In this document: piece by piece, positions 15,246-22,110 of the stretch
Layout: every line of letters starts with the position of its first letter
How positions within the stretch are numbered: the first letter of the stretch is position 1
Source of the DNA: JAHEDH01 sp965364515
GTDB lineage: Bacteria > Actinomycetota > Acidimicrobiia > Spongiisociales > ZC4RG35
Direction of reading: 5' to 3'
NCBI GenBank assembly: GCA_965364515.1
Contig: CBDTXZ010000033.1
Span: 1-22,376, forward strand
Length of the DNA stretch: 22,376 nt
The notes under the pieces: generated by a model
The model's database searches: none
What the model saw: only the letters and a program-made list of their open reading frames with translations
What the model was told of the DNA's origin: nothing
Program-made: the position numbers and the translations under genes

Positions 15246-15827
15246 ATGGAAACGCGATTCTCGAACGACACAGCCCGACTTGTGGCGCTCATCGGTGCTG
15301 CTGCGTGGCTGCTTCTTGCCACCGCATGGCAGGCATCCAACACACTCGAACAAGCCCGGGACTGGGAGGGTCTGCCGCAAGCGTTGTTCTTCGTCGGGTT
15401 GATCGGCCTGCTGGTCGGGGGCATGGCCCTCGGCGTCATGGCGTTGGATCCGGCGGGGTCGGTCCGACGACCAAGGGGCAGAGTGGCCGGCCTGGTGCTG
15501 CTCGCGGCCGGCCTGACCCTGTCGTTCATCGCAGGCTGGGCGGTCCCCGTCTGGGCGGCGGCCTACGGGTTGGCGATGTTGATGCTTGCGTTCAGCGGCT
15601 CGCTCCGGCGCGGCGGATGGATCGCCGGGTCGGCGCTGACGGCGGCCTCCGCATCGTGGTTCGTGCTGTCGGCTCTCGAGGTCGGGACCGCCGACTCCTA
15701 CGGTGACTATCCGATCGCCTGGATCACCGCCACGTGGCTTGCTGCAGTCGGCTCGGCGATCGGGCTGTTCTCGCACTTCAGGTCGTTGAGACCTGACCGT
15801 GACGCCGTGGTGGCATCGCTGAACTGA
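15246..15827 (+). CDS. Six-helix integral membrane protein of unknown function
   Basis: I do not recognise a family. The 193-residue protein starts at ATG 15246 with GGAGGAG at 15233-15239. Six hydrophobic segments are visible at about 11-29, 44-67, 79-97, 99-118, 123-144 and 157-178. The loop after segment two is rich in arginine (RRPRGR, 74-79), suggesting that side faces the cytoplasm. A polar, acidic loop (145-155, including DSYGDY) lies between the last two helices. There are no cysteines, no obvious catalytic motif and no recognisable signal peptide apart from the first helix. It lies 88 bases after the SDR gene; that spacer holds no other gene. Confidence 0.8.
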   Translation: METRFSNDTARLVALIGAAAWLLLATAWQASNTLEQARDWEGLPQALFFVGLIGLLVGGMALGVMALDPAGSVRRPRGRVAGLVLLAAGLTLSFIAGWAVPVWAAAYGLAMLMLAFSGSLRRGGWIAGSALTAASASWFVLSALEVGTADSYGDYPIAWITATWLAAVGSAIGLFSHFRSLRPDRDAVVASLN

Positions 15828-15866
15828 GGGAGACCGTTCTCGCCGACCTCCCGATGGAAGCCGTGT

Positions 15867-15872
15867 TACGTT
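15867..15872 (+). promoter_or_regulatory. Candidate -10 element (TACGTT) for the cupin gene
   Basis: TACGTT fits TANNNT. Transcription would begin near 15879, leaving a leader of roughly 18 bases that contains the ribosome-binding site at 15885-15891. No clear -35 box is seen. Confidence 0.3.
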
Positions 15873-15884
15873 CCGCTTCCGGAT

Positions 15885-15891
15885 GGAAGAG
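15885..15891 (+). promoter_or_regulatory. Ribosome-binding site that fixes a TTG start
   Basis: GGAAGAG lies 5 bases before the TTG at 15897. The nearby ATG at 15883 is out of frame with the cupin and cannot be its start. This spacing is the main reason for accepting TTG as the initiation codon. Confidence 0.55.
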
Positions 15892-15896
15892 CGACT

Positions 15897-16478
15897 TTGG
15901 CCAGATTCGACAAGGACGAGCTCGTAGCAGCCTGTCTGAATGCGGTGCGATCCGATCCTGATCCGAGAATTTCGGTCAAGGAGATCGTCGAGCGGACGGT
16001 CTCCGATCCTGGCTCGATCGAGTCCGAGGTGCGTCCCTGGATGGAGAGCCCGATGATGACGGTCTGGTACCGGTCGGAGGAACTGACCGTGCTCCACATC
16101 GTCTGGCCCCCAGACGTGGACCTGTTCGCCCACGATCACAACATGTGGGCGAACATCGGGATCTACGGCGGCCGGGAGGACAACACCTTCTATCGCCGGC
16201 TGTCCGACGGACGCATCGAGCCGAACACGGAGAAGACGATGCTCGTGAAGGACGTGGTGTCACTCGGCCGCGACGTGGTCCACTCGGTCGCCAACCCGAC
16301 ACGGGACTGGACCGCCGCCATCCACATCTACGGCGGCGAGTTCTTCACGACTCCCCGCACGATGTGGAGCAAGGACACCTTCGAGCCGATGAGGCTCGAC
16401 ACCGACGTCCTGCGTGAGCGGCTCGAGGCCGCTGCCGCAGCCGCCCGTGTCGCCGACACCCCCGGCGAAGCGCCCTGA
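15897..16478 (+). CDS. Cysteine-dioxygenase-like cupin metalloenzyme
   Basis: The 193-residue protein has a single-domain double-stranded beta-helix pattern. A metal motif AHDHNMW (H79, H81) is followed by a third histidine in VVHSVANP (H129). This three-histidine arrangement is that of thiol dioxygenases such as cysteine dioxygenase. A further conserved-looking histidine is H143 (AIHIYGG). It resembles the group annotated as predicted metal-dependent enzymes of the double-stranded beta-helix superfamily (COG5553-like). The likely reaction is Fe(II)-dependent oxygenation of a small thiol or acid, but the substrate is not known. The start is TTG, supported by GGAAGAG. The stop lies 6 bases from the end of the convergent M24 gene, leaving no room for a separate terminator. 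An alanine-rich helical tail (175-193) is probably disordered. Confidence 0.82.
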   Translation: MARFDKDELVAACLNAVRSDPDPRISVKEIVERTVSDPGSIESEVRPWMESPMMTVWYRSEELTVLHIVWPPDVDLFAHDHNMWANIGIYGGREDNTFYRRLSDGRIEPNTEKTMLVKDVVSLGRDVVHSVANPTRDWTAAIHIYGGEFFTTPRTMWSKDTFEPMRLDTDVLRERLEAAAAAARVADTPGEAP

Positions 16479-16484
16479 CGTCGG

Positions 16485-17630
16485 TCAGGCTCGCCAGATC
16501 CCGCGGGGAGCCCGCTGGAGTTGCTCGACCCCGTCTTCGGTGATCAGGACGAGCCCTCCGGTCTGGACACCGGCCCGCTCGTCCGTCGTGATCACATTCG
16601 GCTGCACGACGACGGTCATGCCGGCCTCGAACGCCATGTCCGGGAGCGGCTCGTTCATCCGGCTCTGCGTCCCCAGGATCGGGGGGAAGTAGCCGCCGCC
16701 GTAGCCGTGGACGAGGTCGTCGTAGATCGTGAAACCGGTCTCCTCGATCACAGACGCAGCGGCGATCACCTCGTCGGGGCGGGTGCCGTGACGAAGCACG
16801 GAGCAGATCGCATCGAAGGCGGTGTCGGCGGTCTCGTGGAGCTCGCGATAGAGGGGAGTGGGATCGGCCCCGATCGTCATCGAGCGGAGGACCTGACCCG
16901 AGTGGCCCCACCACGACGCCGAGATCTCACAGGTGAGCACGTCGCCTGGTGCGACCCGGCGGTTGGATGGCCATTGTGACGGAACACATTGGGAAGGATC
17001 GGTCATCGATGTCACGCCGAAGTAGTGGATCTGGTTCGTGGCGCCGGTGTGGAGGTATGCGGCTTCGCAGATCGCGCCGAGCTCGGTCTCGGCCATGCCC
17101 GGGCGGACTCCGTCCCTCACCGCTTCGATTCCTCGGTCGGACAGCTCGGCCCCTCGTCGCATCCACTCGAGTTCTTCGTCCGACTTGATGAGGCGGAGGC
17201 GGGTGTACTCGGCGTCGAGGCCGACGATGTCGAACCGTTCCGACAGCGCAGCGTGTGCCCTCCACGAGACCGGGCCGATCAGCCCGATTCGCTTCGCTCC
17301 CCGGCGGAGGAGCTCGGCTGCCGCCGCCGCGCTGGTGGCGGGACCGTCCCAGGCGACGTCGCAGCGTCTGGCCAGCCGGCGGGCGTTCGGAAGGTGGTTG
17401 TAGAACTGCACCCACATGGCGTCACGTTCGCCCGGGGTGATCACGAGCGACGCTTCTCTGGTCACAGGCCATTCGCTCAGCCACTGGATCGCCGAGCCTG
17501 ATCGATTGGCCCCGAAGACGAGTACGCCGTCGACTTCGTGTCGAGCTGTGACTTCGAGCAGGGCCGCCCGCCGTCGGTCCAACTCCGGCTCGCTGAACCT
17601 CGGATAGTCGTCGCTCACATCTCGCTCCAT
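16485..17630 (-). CDS. M24-family (creatinase / Xaa-Pro peptidase-like) protein with a degraded metal site
   Basis: The 381-residue protein has the two-part layout of the creatinase/prolidase family: an N-terminal creatinase-N-like domain (about 15-150) and a C-terminal pita-bread domain (155-375). Four of the five usual metal ligands are replaced: the aspartates by E235 and Q246, the glutamates by Q343 and G358. The histidine H308 remains in HGYGGGY. This points away from a dinuclear metallopeptidase and towards a metal-independent creatinase-like C-N hydrolase. ATG 17630 is the listed start; GTG at 17618 (codon 5) is preceded by GGAG at good spacing and may be the true one. It follows the GntR regulator gene by 40 bases on the same strand, and a TACGAT hexamer lies at 17652-17657 within that gap. 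It probably belongs to the neighbouring ring-amide catabolic set. Confidence 0.87.
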   Translation of the reverse strand: MERDVSDDYPRFSEPELDRRRAALLEVTARHEVDGVLVFGANRSGSAIQWLSEWPVTREASLVITPGERDAMWVQFYNHLPNARRLARRCDVAWDGPATSAAAAAELLRRGAKRIGLIGPVSWRAHAALSERFDIVGLDAEYTRLRLIKSDEELEWMRRGAELSDRGIEAVRDGVRPGMAETELGAICEAAYLHTGATNQIHYFGVTSMTDPSQCVPSQWPSNRRVAPGDVLTCEISASWWGHSGQVLRSMTIGADPTPLYRELHETADTAFDAICSVLRHGTRPDEVIAAASVIEETGFTIYDDLVHGYGGGYFPPILGTQSRMNEPLPDMAFEAGMTVVVQPNVITTDERAGVQTGGLVLITEDGVEQLQRAPRGIWRA

Positions 17631-17670
17631 CGCTGCTTCGATCGTCGGGGGATCGTACCGATCGGGCCGG

Positions 17671-18369
17671 TCATGGTGTCGGGGCCCCAGACTCGGAGAC
17701 TCTCCTCCGGAGCTCGCCGGAAACGGCAGTGAGGTGTTCGGTCAGCCATGCTTCGGCAGCCTGTGAATCGCCTTGCCGGATCGCATCCACGATGACTCTA
17801 TGACCCCCCGATCCGTGATCGAACAGTCGCAGCGTCAGCCAGTACCGGCCGACATCGCCTCGCAGCTTCCCGATCAGCTCTGCGGTCAAGGGACGTTTGG
17901 CGACCGCATAGAGCCGGTTGTAGAACCGCTCCCGAAGCTCCAGCCATTCGTCGCCATCGTCGAGGCTGTCCAGTCGGTCGGCGATCTGTTCCAACTCTTC
18001 GATCTGTTCAGGTGTGATCAGATCAACGGCCGAGCGAATCGCAAACGTCTCGAGCAAGATCCTGAGCTGATAGATCTCCTCGATGTCGGATGGTTCGAGG
18101 GCCCTGACCGTTGCGCCTCGATGAGCAGCGAACACCACCAGTCCTTCGGCTTCGAGCTGTCTGAGCGCTGCTCTGACCGGAATGCGCGAGACGTCCAGTG
18201 CTTGCGCAAGCCGCTCCTGGGGAAGCTTCTCTCCCGGTGCGTAGACGCCAGACAGCACGGCCTCCCGGATCGCCGCAACGACCATCTCCTCGACGGTTCG
18301 ATAGTTCGAGCGAGCCTCGTCGGCGATCTGTTCCATCGATCTGGTCACAGGAGATCGATGTTGGTTCAT
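17671..18369 (-). CDS. GntR-family (FadR/FCD type) transcriptional regulator
   Basis: The ATG at 18369 is chosen because it follows a purine-rich AAGGTGGTGACGAG leader and gives a normal 232-residue length. The longer open frame upstream runs through the divergent promoter and operator. An N-terminal winged helix-turn-helix (about 25-90) contains LPQERLAQALDVSRIPVRAA, typical of GntR proteins. A C-terminal all-helical FCD ligand domain spans about 95-220. H190 and H212 of the usual FCD metal set are present, but the histidine of the FH motif is tyrosine (RFYNRLY, Y150), so metal binding may be altered. It is divergent from the hydrolase-amidohydrolase-monooxygenase operon, and a matching palindrome lies between them. 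It most likely represses both directions until a pathway metabolite binds. Confidence 0.92.
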   Translation of the reverse strand: MNQHRSPVTRSMEQIADEARSNYRTVEEMVVAAIREAVLSGVYAPGEKLPQERLAQALDVSRIPVRAALRQLEAEGLVVFAAHRGATVRALEPSDIEEIYQLRILLETFAIRSAVDLITPEQIEELEQIADRLDSLDDGDEWLELRERFYNRLYAVAKRPLTAELIGKLRGDVGRYWLTLRLFDHGSGGHRVIVDAIRQGDSQAAEAWLTEHLTAVSGELRRRVSESGAPTP

Positions 18370-18385
18370 CTCGTCACCACCTTGG

Positions 18386-18414
18386 TTGTCGCCGAGATCT
18401 CGTCGCGGTAGATT
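18386..18414 (+). promoter_or_regulatory. Predicted sigma-70-type promoter of the catabolic operon
   Basis: A -35-like TTGTCG (18386-18391) and a -10-like TAGATT (18409-18414) are separated by 17 bases. Transcription would start near 18421, within the operator palindrome and about 25 bases before the ATG. Each box matches the consensus at four of six positions. The local sequence is more AT-rich than its surroundings. Confidence 0.5.
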
Positions 18415-18419
18415 AGCGA

Positions 18420-18436
18420 TTGTATTCAATATACAA
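18420..18436. promoter_or_regulatory. Probable GntR/FCD operator (perfect inverted repeat)
   Basis: TTGTATTCAATATACAA is a perfect inverted repeat of TTGTAT and ATACAA half-sites around a 5-base centre. FadR/FCD regulators commonly bind short AT-rich palindromes with GT and AC half-sites. The site covers the predicted transcription start of the divergent operon and ends 9 bases before its ATG, a position suited to repression. A TACAAT hexamer reading towards the regulator gene (18419-18424, minus strand) overlaps it, so autoregulation is possible. Confidence 0.65.
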
Positions 18437-18445
18437 AGGAAGGCC

Positions 18446-19375
18446 ATGCAGGAAACGAGAGTCGGATTCTTTTCCGAGGGAACCAGGATCGCCGGGATCC
18501 TGCGGACGCCCGACGGCGATGGGCCATATGCGGGCATCGTCCAGGGGCCCGGATGGCTGGGGCTCAAGGACGCCAAGCTCTATCTGCCGTATCACGAGGC
18601 GCTCACCGCCGCCGGATTCGCAGTCCTCATCTTCGACTACCGGGGCTTCGGTGACTCCGAAGGCGACCGCGGCACCCTGTCGCCGGGGATGCAACTCGAA
18701 GACCTCGTGAACGCCGTCACCTACCTCCAGACCCTCGACGAGATCGACGAGAATCGGATCGGTGTGTTCGGCTCAGGTGGGACCGGAGGAGGGAATGCCG
18801 TTCTGCTGTCCGCACACGACGACCGGATCCGCTGTGCCGTCTCCCAGGTCCCCGTCGCCGACGGGACCGACTGGCTCAAGCGGATGCGCCGTGAATACGA
18901 GTGGTACGAGTATCTCGAGCGACTCGACCAGGACCGGAGACGGCGAGTCACGACCGGGGAGGGCGAGCTGATCCATCCCCGCGAGGACATCATGGTCCCG
19001 ACCCCCGAACGGCGGAAGACATCGATCAAATCGGATGTCGACAGCAAGATCCCGAGCGAGATCCCACTGTCCGCCGCCTACGCCGTGATGGCCTACAAAC
19101 CCATCGACGTAGCGCACCGGGCGAAGAACCTCATGATCATCGCCGTCGAAGACGACGCCACCACTCCGACCGACCATGCCGTCGCCCTCTACGAAGCGGC
19201 GCCCGAGCCGAAGCAGCTCGTCCTGCAGCGTCAGACGACCCACTACGCCGCATACGCGCAGCACGGCGAAGTGGTCATCCCCCAGATCGTCGACTGGTTC
19301 TCGACGCACCTCGGGCCACGCTCGGTCGAGATGCACACCGCATCCGGAATCACCACCCTCAAGGAGCAACCATGA
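18446..19375 (+). CDS. Alpha/beta hydrolase with an unusual nucleophile elbow
   Basis: The ATG at 18446 has a strong AAAGGAAGG leader (18436-18444). The 309-residue protein has an alpha/beta hydrolase layout: an oxyanion-side loop QGPGWLGL (33-40), FDYRGFGDSEGD (63-74), a candidate acid in VEDDATTP (D236/D237) and H266 (TTHYAAY). The nucleophile elbow is odd. Where relatives have GxSxGGGN, this one reads GSGGTGGGN (109-117), placing glycine where serine is expected and leaving S110 as the only nearby candidate. An inserted charged helical cap (about 145-200) may form the substrate lid. Its stop overlaps the next start (ATGA), so it is translationally coupled to the amidohydrolase. It probably cleaves an amide, ester or C-C bond of a pathway intermediate; activity with this elbow is uncertain. 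Confidence 0.85.
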   Translation: MQETRVGFFSEGTRIAGILRTPDGDGPYAGIVQGPGWLGLKDAKLYLPYHEALTAAGFAVLIFDYRGFGDSEGDRGTLSPGMQLEDLVNAVTYLQTLDEIDENRIGVFGSGGTGGGNAVLLSAHDDRIRCAVSQVPVADGTDWLKRMRREYEWYEYLERLDQDRRRRVTTGEGELIHPREDIMVPTPERRKTSIKSDVDSKIPSEIPLSAAYAVMAYKPIDVAHRAKNLMIIAVEDDATTPTDHAVALYEAAPEPKQLVLQRQTTHYAAYAQHGEVVIPQIVDWFSTHLGPRSVEMHTASGITTLKEQP

Positions 19376-20745
19376 CCCGTCTGATCACCGGAGCCGACGT
19401 GTTCGTCGAAGGACGCCTTCGACCGCTCGACATCGTCATCGACGGAGAGCAGATCGCCGGCCTCGTCAATCGAGGAGCCGGCCCCTCCGACTCCGAGGTC
19501 ATCGACGGGTCCGGAAGGATCGCCATCCCCGGCGGTGTCGATGTCCATGTCCACACCCGCGAGCCCGGATACACGCACAAGGAGGATCTGATCACCTGCA
19601 CGCGCCAGGCCGCCGCCGGTGGGTACACGACGATCTTCGGCATGCCCAACCTCGATCCACCCACGATGACCACCGATGACCTGGACGCGGTGCTCGACCT
19701 GTACGCCGCCAAGAGCATCGTCGACTACAACCACAACCCGGCGGCGAAGGTGCTCGACCAGATCCCTCCGATGGCCGACCGTGGAATCGCCGCCTACAAG
19801 ATCTACATGGTGGTGGACACGGGGCGGTCCTATCCGCACCCGTCGGCGATCGGTGTGCACGATCACGGCGACCTGTACCAGGCCATGAAGGCCGTCGCCG
19901 AAACCGGCCTCAGGCTCATGGTTCATCCCCACGATCAATCCATCATGGACGTCGTCGAGCAGGCCTATTGGGCGGCCGGTGATCGCTCGCCACAGGCGTA
20001 CGGCAAGACCCTCGCCGTCGACGACGGGATCATCTGGGACACGGCCACCGCCCTCCTCATCCGCCTCGCCGAGGCGACCGGCTGCAAGCTCCACATCGTG
20101 CATGTTCAGACGACGAGACAGGTCGAGATGCTCCGCCAGGCAAGAGCCAAGGGCATCGACGTCACCGGTGAGGTCAACCACTGGGCACTGTTCCTCGGTC
20201 GGATGTCCGACATCGACGAGCAGGGCTCATACGTCCTCTCCTATCACGTGCCCGATCATCACCGGGAAGCGGTCTGGGCAGCCATGGAGGAGGGCATCGT
20301 GGACATGCTTTCCTCCGACCACGCCCCGCACACCAGAGAAGAGAAAGAGGTCGGCTGGACCGACGCCTGGGCGGCCCACACCGGCACTCCCGGCATCCAA
20401 TACCAACTCCCGCTGATGATCGACGCCATGCACGACGGGAAGATCTCACTGCCGAGACTCGTCGACCTGGTCGCGACCGCGCCTGCCCGGGTGTTCGGTC
20501 TCGACAAGAAGGGAACACTCGCACCCGGCTCCGACGCAGACATCGTGCTCCTCGACACCGAGCGCGAGTGGACGATCACCAACGATTCGGTGCTCTCGAA
20601 GATCGGCTGGACCCCCTATGACGGTCGGACGATTCGAGGCGCGGTCGACCGAACACTGGTCAGGGGTACCGATGTCTGGGTCGACGGCGAGGTCGTAGGC
20701 GAGCCGGGACACGGAAAGCACGCAACACCCACAACGGAGCGATAG
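19372..20745 (+). CDS. Dihydroorotase/hydantoinase/allantoinase-type cyclic amidohydrolase
   Basis: The 457-residue protein has both dihydroorotase-family signatures: DVHVHTREPG (57-66, metal ligands H59 and H61) and SSDHAPHTREEK (314-325, D316). The probable carbamylated bridging lysine is K143 (AYKIYM). Further metal histidines are in MVHPHD (H185/H187) and HIVHV (H241/H244). The length fits hydantoinases, allantoinases and dihydroorotases. A pyrimidine-synthesis role is unlikely because no other pyr gene is near, and a GntR regulator, an alpha/beta hydrolase and a flavin monooxygenase surround it. It most likely opens a cyclic amide or ureide ring in the cytosol. The ATG overlaps the preceding stop, and the monooxygenase starts 2 bases after its own stop. 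The family is certain; the substrate is not. Confidence 0.93.
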   Translation: MTRLITGADVFVEGRLRPLDIVIDGEQIAGLVNRGAGPSDSEVIDGSGRIAIPGGVDVHVHTREPGYTHKEDLITCTRQAAAGGYTTIFGMPNLDPPTMTTDDLDAVLDLYAAKSIVDYNHNPAAKVLDQIPPMADRGIAAYKIYMVVDTGRSYPHPSAIGVHDHGDLYQAMKAVAETGLRLMVHPHDQSIMDVVEQAYWAAGDRSPQAYGKTLAVDDGIIWDTATALLIRLAEATGCKLHIVHVQTTRQVEMLRQARAKGIDVTGEVNHWALFLGRMSDIDEQGSYVLSYHVPDHHREAVWAAMEEGIVDMLSSDHAPHTREEKEVGWTDAWAAHTGTPGIQYQLPLMIDAMHDGKISLPRLVDLVATAPARVFGLDKKGTLAPGSDADIVLLDTEREWTITNDSVLSKIGWTPYDGRTIRGAVDRTLVRGTDVWVDGEVVGEPGHGKHATPTTER

Positions 20746-20747
20746 AC

Positions 20748-21728
20748 ATGGCCATGAAGTTCGGACTCCTGCTGCCCCACTTCGGTGAGTACGCCAGCAG
20801 CGATCTCATCCTCGAAGGCTCGAAGCTCGCCGAGAAGCTCGACTTCGACTCGGTGTGGGTGCGCGACCACCTGCTGTTCGAACCACACGGTGAGTTCGAA
20901 TCCGCCCATCGCGACTTCTACGAGCCGCTGACCGTGCTGACCGCCGTCGGAGCCGTCACCGAGCGGATCACGCTCGGGACCGCCACACTCATCCCGTATC
21001 GCCACCCGCTCATCACCGCCTTCACGCTGGCGTCACTCACGCACATGGTGGGTCCCAGGGTCATCGGCGGTTGGGGCGCGGGCACGTTCGATCACGAGTT
21101 CGAGGCGATCGGCATGGGAGGCATCTTCCGTCCGGAACTGGTCGAGTCCAACGCCCGGATCTTCGAGAGAGTCTTCGCCGAGGACAACGTCGACTACAAG
21201 GACGATCACTACGAGTTCTCCAACGTGTCGGTGTATCCGAAGCCGGCCGGGCCGATCCCGTTCTGGTACGGCGGGGCAACTCCCGCCTCCGCCCGACGAG
21301 CAGCCGAATACTGCGACGGTTGGATCCCGGGCCGGATCACCTTGAAGACCATCGAGAAGCGTGTCGCAAAGATGACCGAGTTGGTGGCGGAGAACGGCAG
21401 GCCGATGCCGACGGTCGGAGTCGTGCCTCCGACGACGATCGCCAGGACCGAGAAGGAGGCCTGGGCCGGTACGAGTGTCGAAGGTCTGCTCGCCTGGGCG
21501 AACGAGCGCGGGAAGTGGTGGGTCAAGCCCCCCTCAGGCAAGTTCGAGACGGCCGAGGACATCGAAGGCTCGCTGATCGCCGGTACCCCCGAGCAGGTCA
21601 TCGAGCAGACCAAGAAGTTCGAAGACGTCGGTGTCGACCACCTGGTCTTCGATCTGCGACTGAGCTACGAGCGATGGATCGACTCGATCCATCTGCTGGG
21701 CGAAGAGGTCATCCCGCACCTTCGCTGA
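20748..21728 (+). CDS. Luciferase-like (LLM) flavin/F420-dependent oxidoreductase
   Basis: The 326-residue protein has the bacterial-luciferase-like TIM-barrel pattern: an N-terminal strand KFGLLLPHFGEY, AEKLDFDSVWVRDHL (27-41), the LGTATLIPYRHP segment (77-88), the glycine-rich GGWGAGTFDHEFEA (106-119), and PFWYGGATPASARRAAEYCDGW (171-192 region). Such enzymes use FMNH2 or F420 to oxidise or reduce small molecules. In this operon it could catalyse a monooxygenation feeding or following ring opening. ATG 20748 is preferred over ATG 20754 because GGAG (20736-20739) is better spaced from it. It is the last gene of the operon and is followed by a 34-base palindrome that probably ends transcription. 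Confidence 0.92.
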   Translation: MAMKFGLLLPHFGEYASSDLILEGSKLAEKLDFDSVWVRDHLLFEPHGEFESAHRDFYEPLTVLTAVGAVTERITLGTATLIPYRHPLITAFTLASLTHMVGPRVIGGWGAGTFDHEFEAIGMGGIFRPELVESNARIFERVFAEDNVDYKDDHYEFSNVSVYPKPAGPIPFWYGGATPASARRAAEYCDGWIPGRITLKTIEKRVAKMTELVAENGRPMPTVGVVPPTTIARTEKEAWAGTSVEGLLAWANERGKWWVKPPSGKFETAEDIEGSLIAGTPEQVIEQTKKFEDVGVDHLVFDLRLSYERWIDSIHLLGEEVIPHLR

Positions 21729-21752
21729 GATCGAGGCCGTCCCTGAGCATCA

Positions 21753-21786
21753 CAGAGCCGGTCGGGTGATCACCCGACCGGCTCTG
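21753..21786. terminator. Perfect 34-base palindrome, probable bidirectional terminator
   Basis: The left arm CAGAGCCGGTCGGGTGA pairs with its exact complement TCACCCGACCGGCTCTG, so the stem is 15 bp or more with a GATC tip. It lies 25 bases after the monooxygenase stop and 10 bases from the end of the convergent YCII gene, so it can serve both. No T-run follows on either side, so strict intrinsic termination is not certain. Confidence 0.75.
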
Positions 21787-21795
21787 CATCGTGCG

Positions 21796-22110
21796 CTACA
21801 TGGGCACGATCTCGCCGACCTCGACCCAGCCACCGTCGTCGCGGATCGGACACCCCATGGCCAGCGCGGTGGCTGCATCGAGATCCGCCGCCGTCACGAT
21901 GCTGTAGCCCGTGACCGTGTCAGGCCCGTGAAACGGTGCCGTCGTGCCATCGGTGGCAACCGAGGCGCTCGGCCCGACCGGGTTGCCCTGATCCACGAGA
22001 GCCTCTCCGAGCTCACCCATCCAGGCGCCCCAGGCCGCCATCACCTTCTCGCCCTCCTCCTCGGTCTCGGGCACGCCGCCGCCGTGATAGGTGAACAGAT
22101 AGTTCGCCAT
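21796..22110 (-). CDS. YCII/DGPF-domain protein
   Basis: The 104-residue protein begins MANYLFTYHGG and ends WVEVGEIVPM, the layout of the YCII-related DGPF group of small dimeric ferredoxin-like proteins. These are often encoded near extracytoplasmic-function sigma factors or in catabolic clusters, and most have no assigned reaction. An acidic helix (TEEEGEKVMAAWGAWMGEL) and the segment TGYSIVTAADLDAATALA (67-84) fit the alpha/beta dimer fold. ATG 22110 has a GAGAGGAG ribosome-binding site about 8 bases upstream. It is convergent with the monooxygenase operon and shares its palindrome. No sigma factor gene is visible in the window. Confidence 0.85.
   Translation of the reverse strand: MANYLFTYHGGGVPETEEEGEKVMAAWGAWMGELGEALVDQGNPVGPSASVATDGTTAPFHGPDTVTGYSIVTAADLDAATALAMGCPIRDDGGWVEVGEIVPM

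Noticed and set aside
18370..18576. Longer GntR reading frame starting at 18576
   Set aside because: It would run through the divergent promoter, the operator and the start of the neighbouring hydrolase gene, adding residues not typical of GntR proteins.
19372..20745. Assignment as pyrimidine-biosynthesis dihydroorotase (pyrC)
   Set aside because: Both signatures match, but they are shared with hydantoinases and allantoinases, and the neighbourhood is catabolic with no pyr genes.
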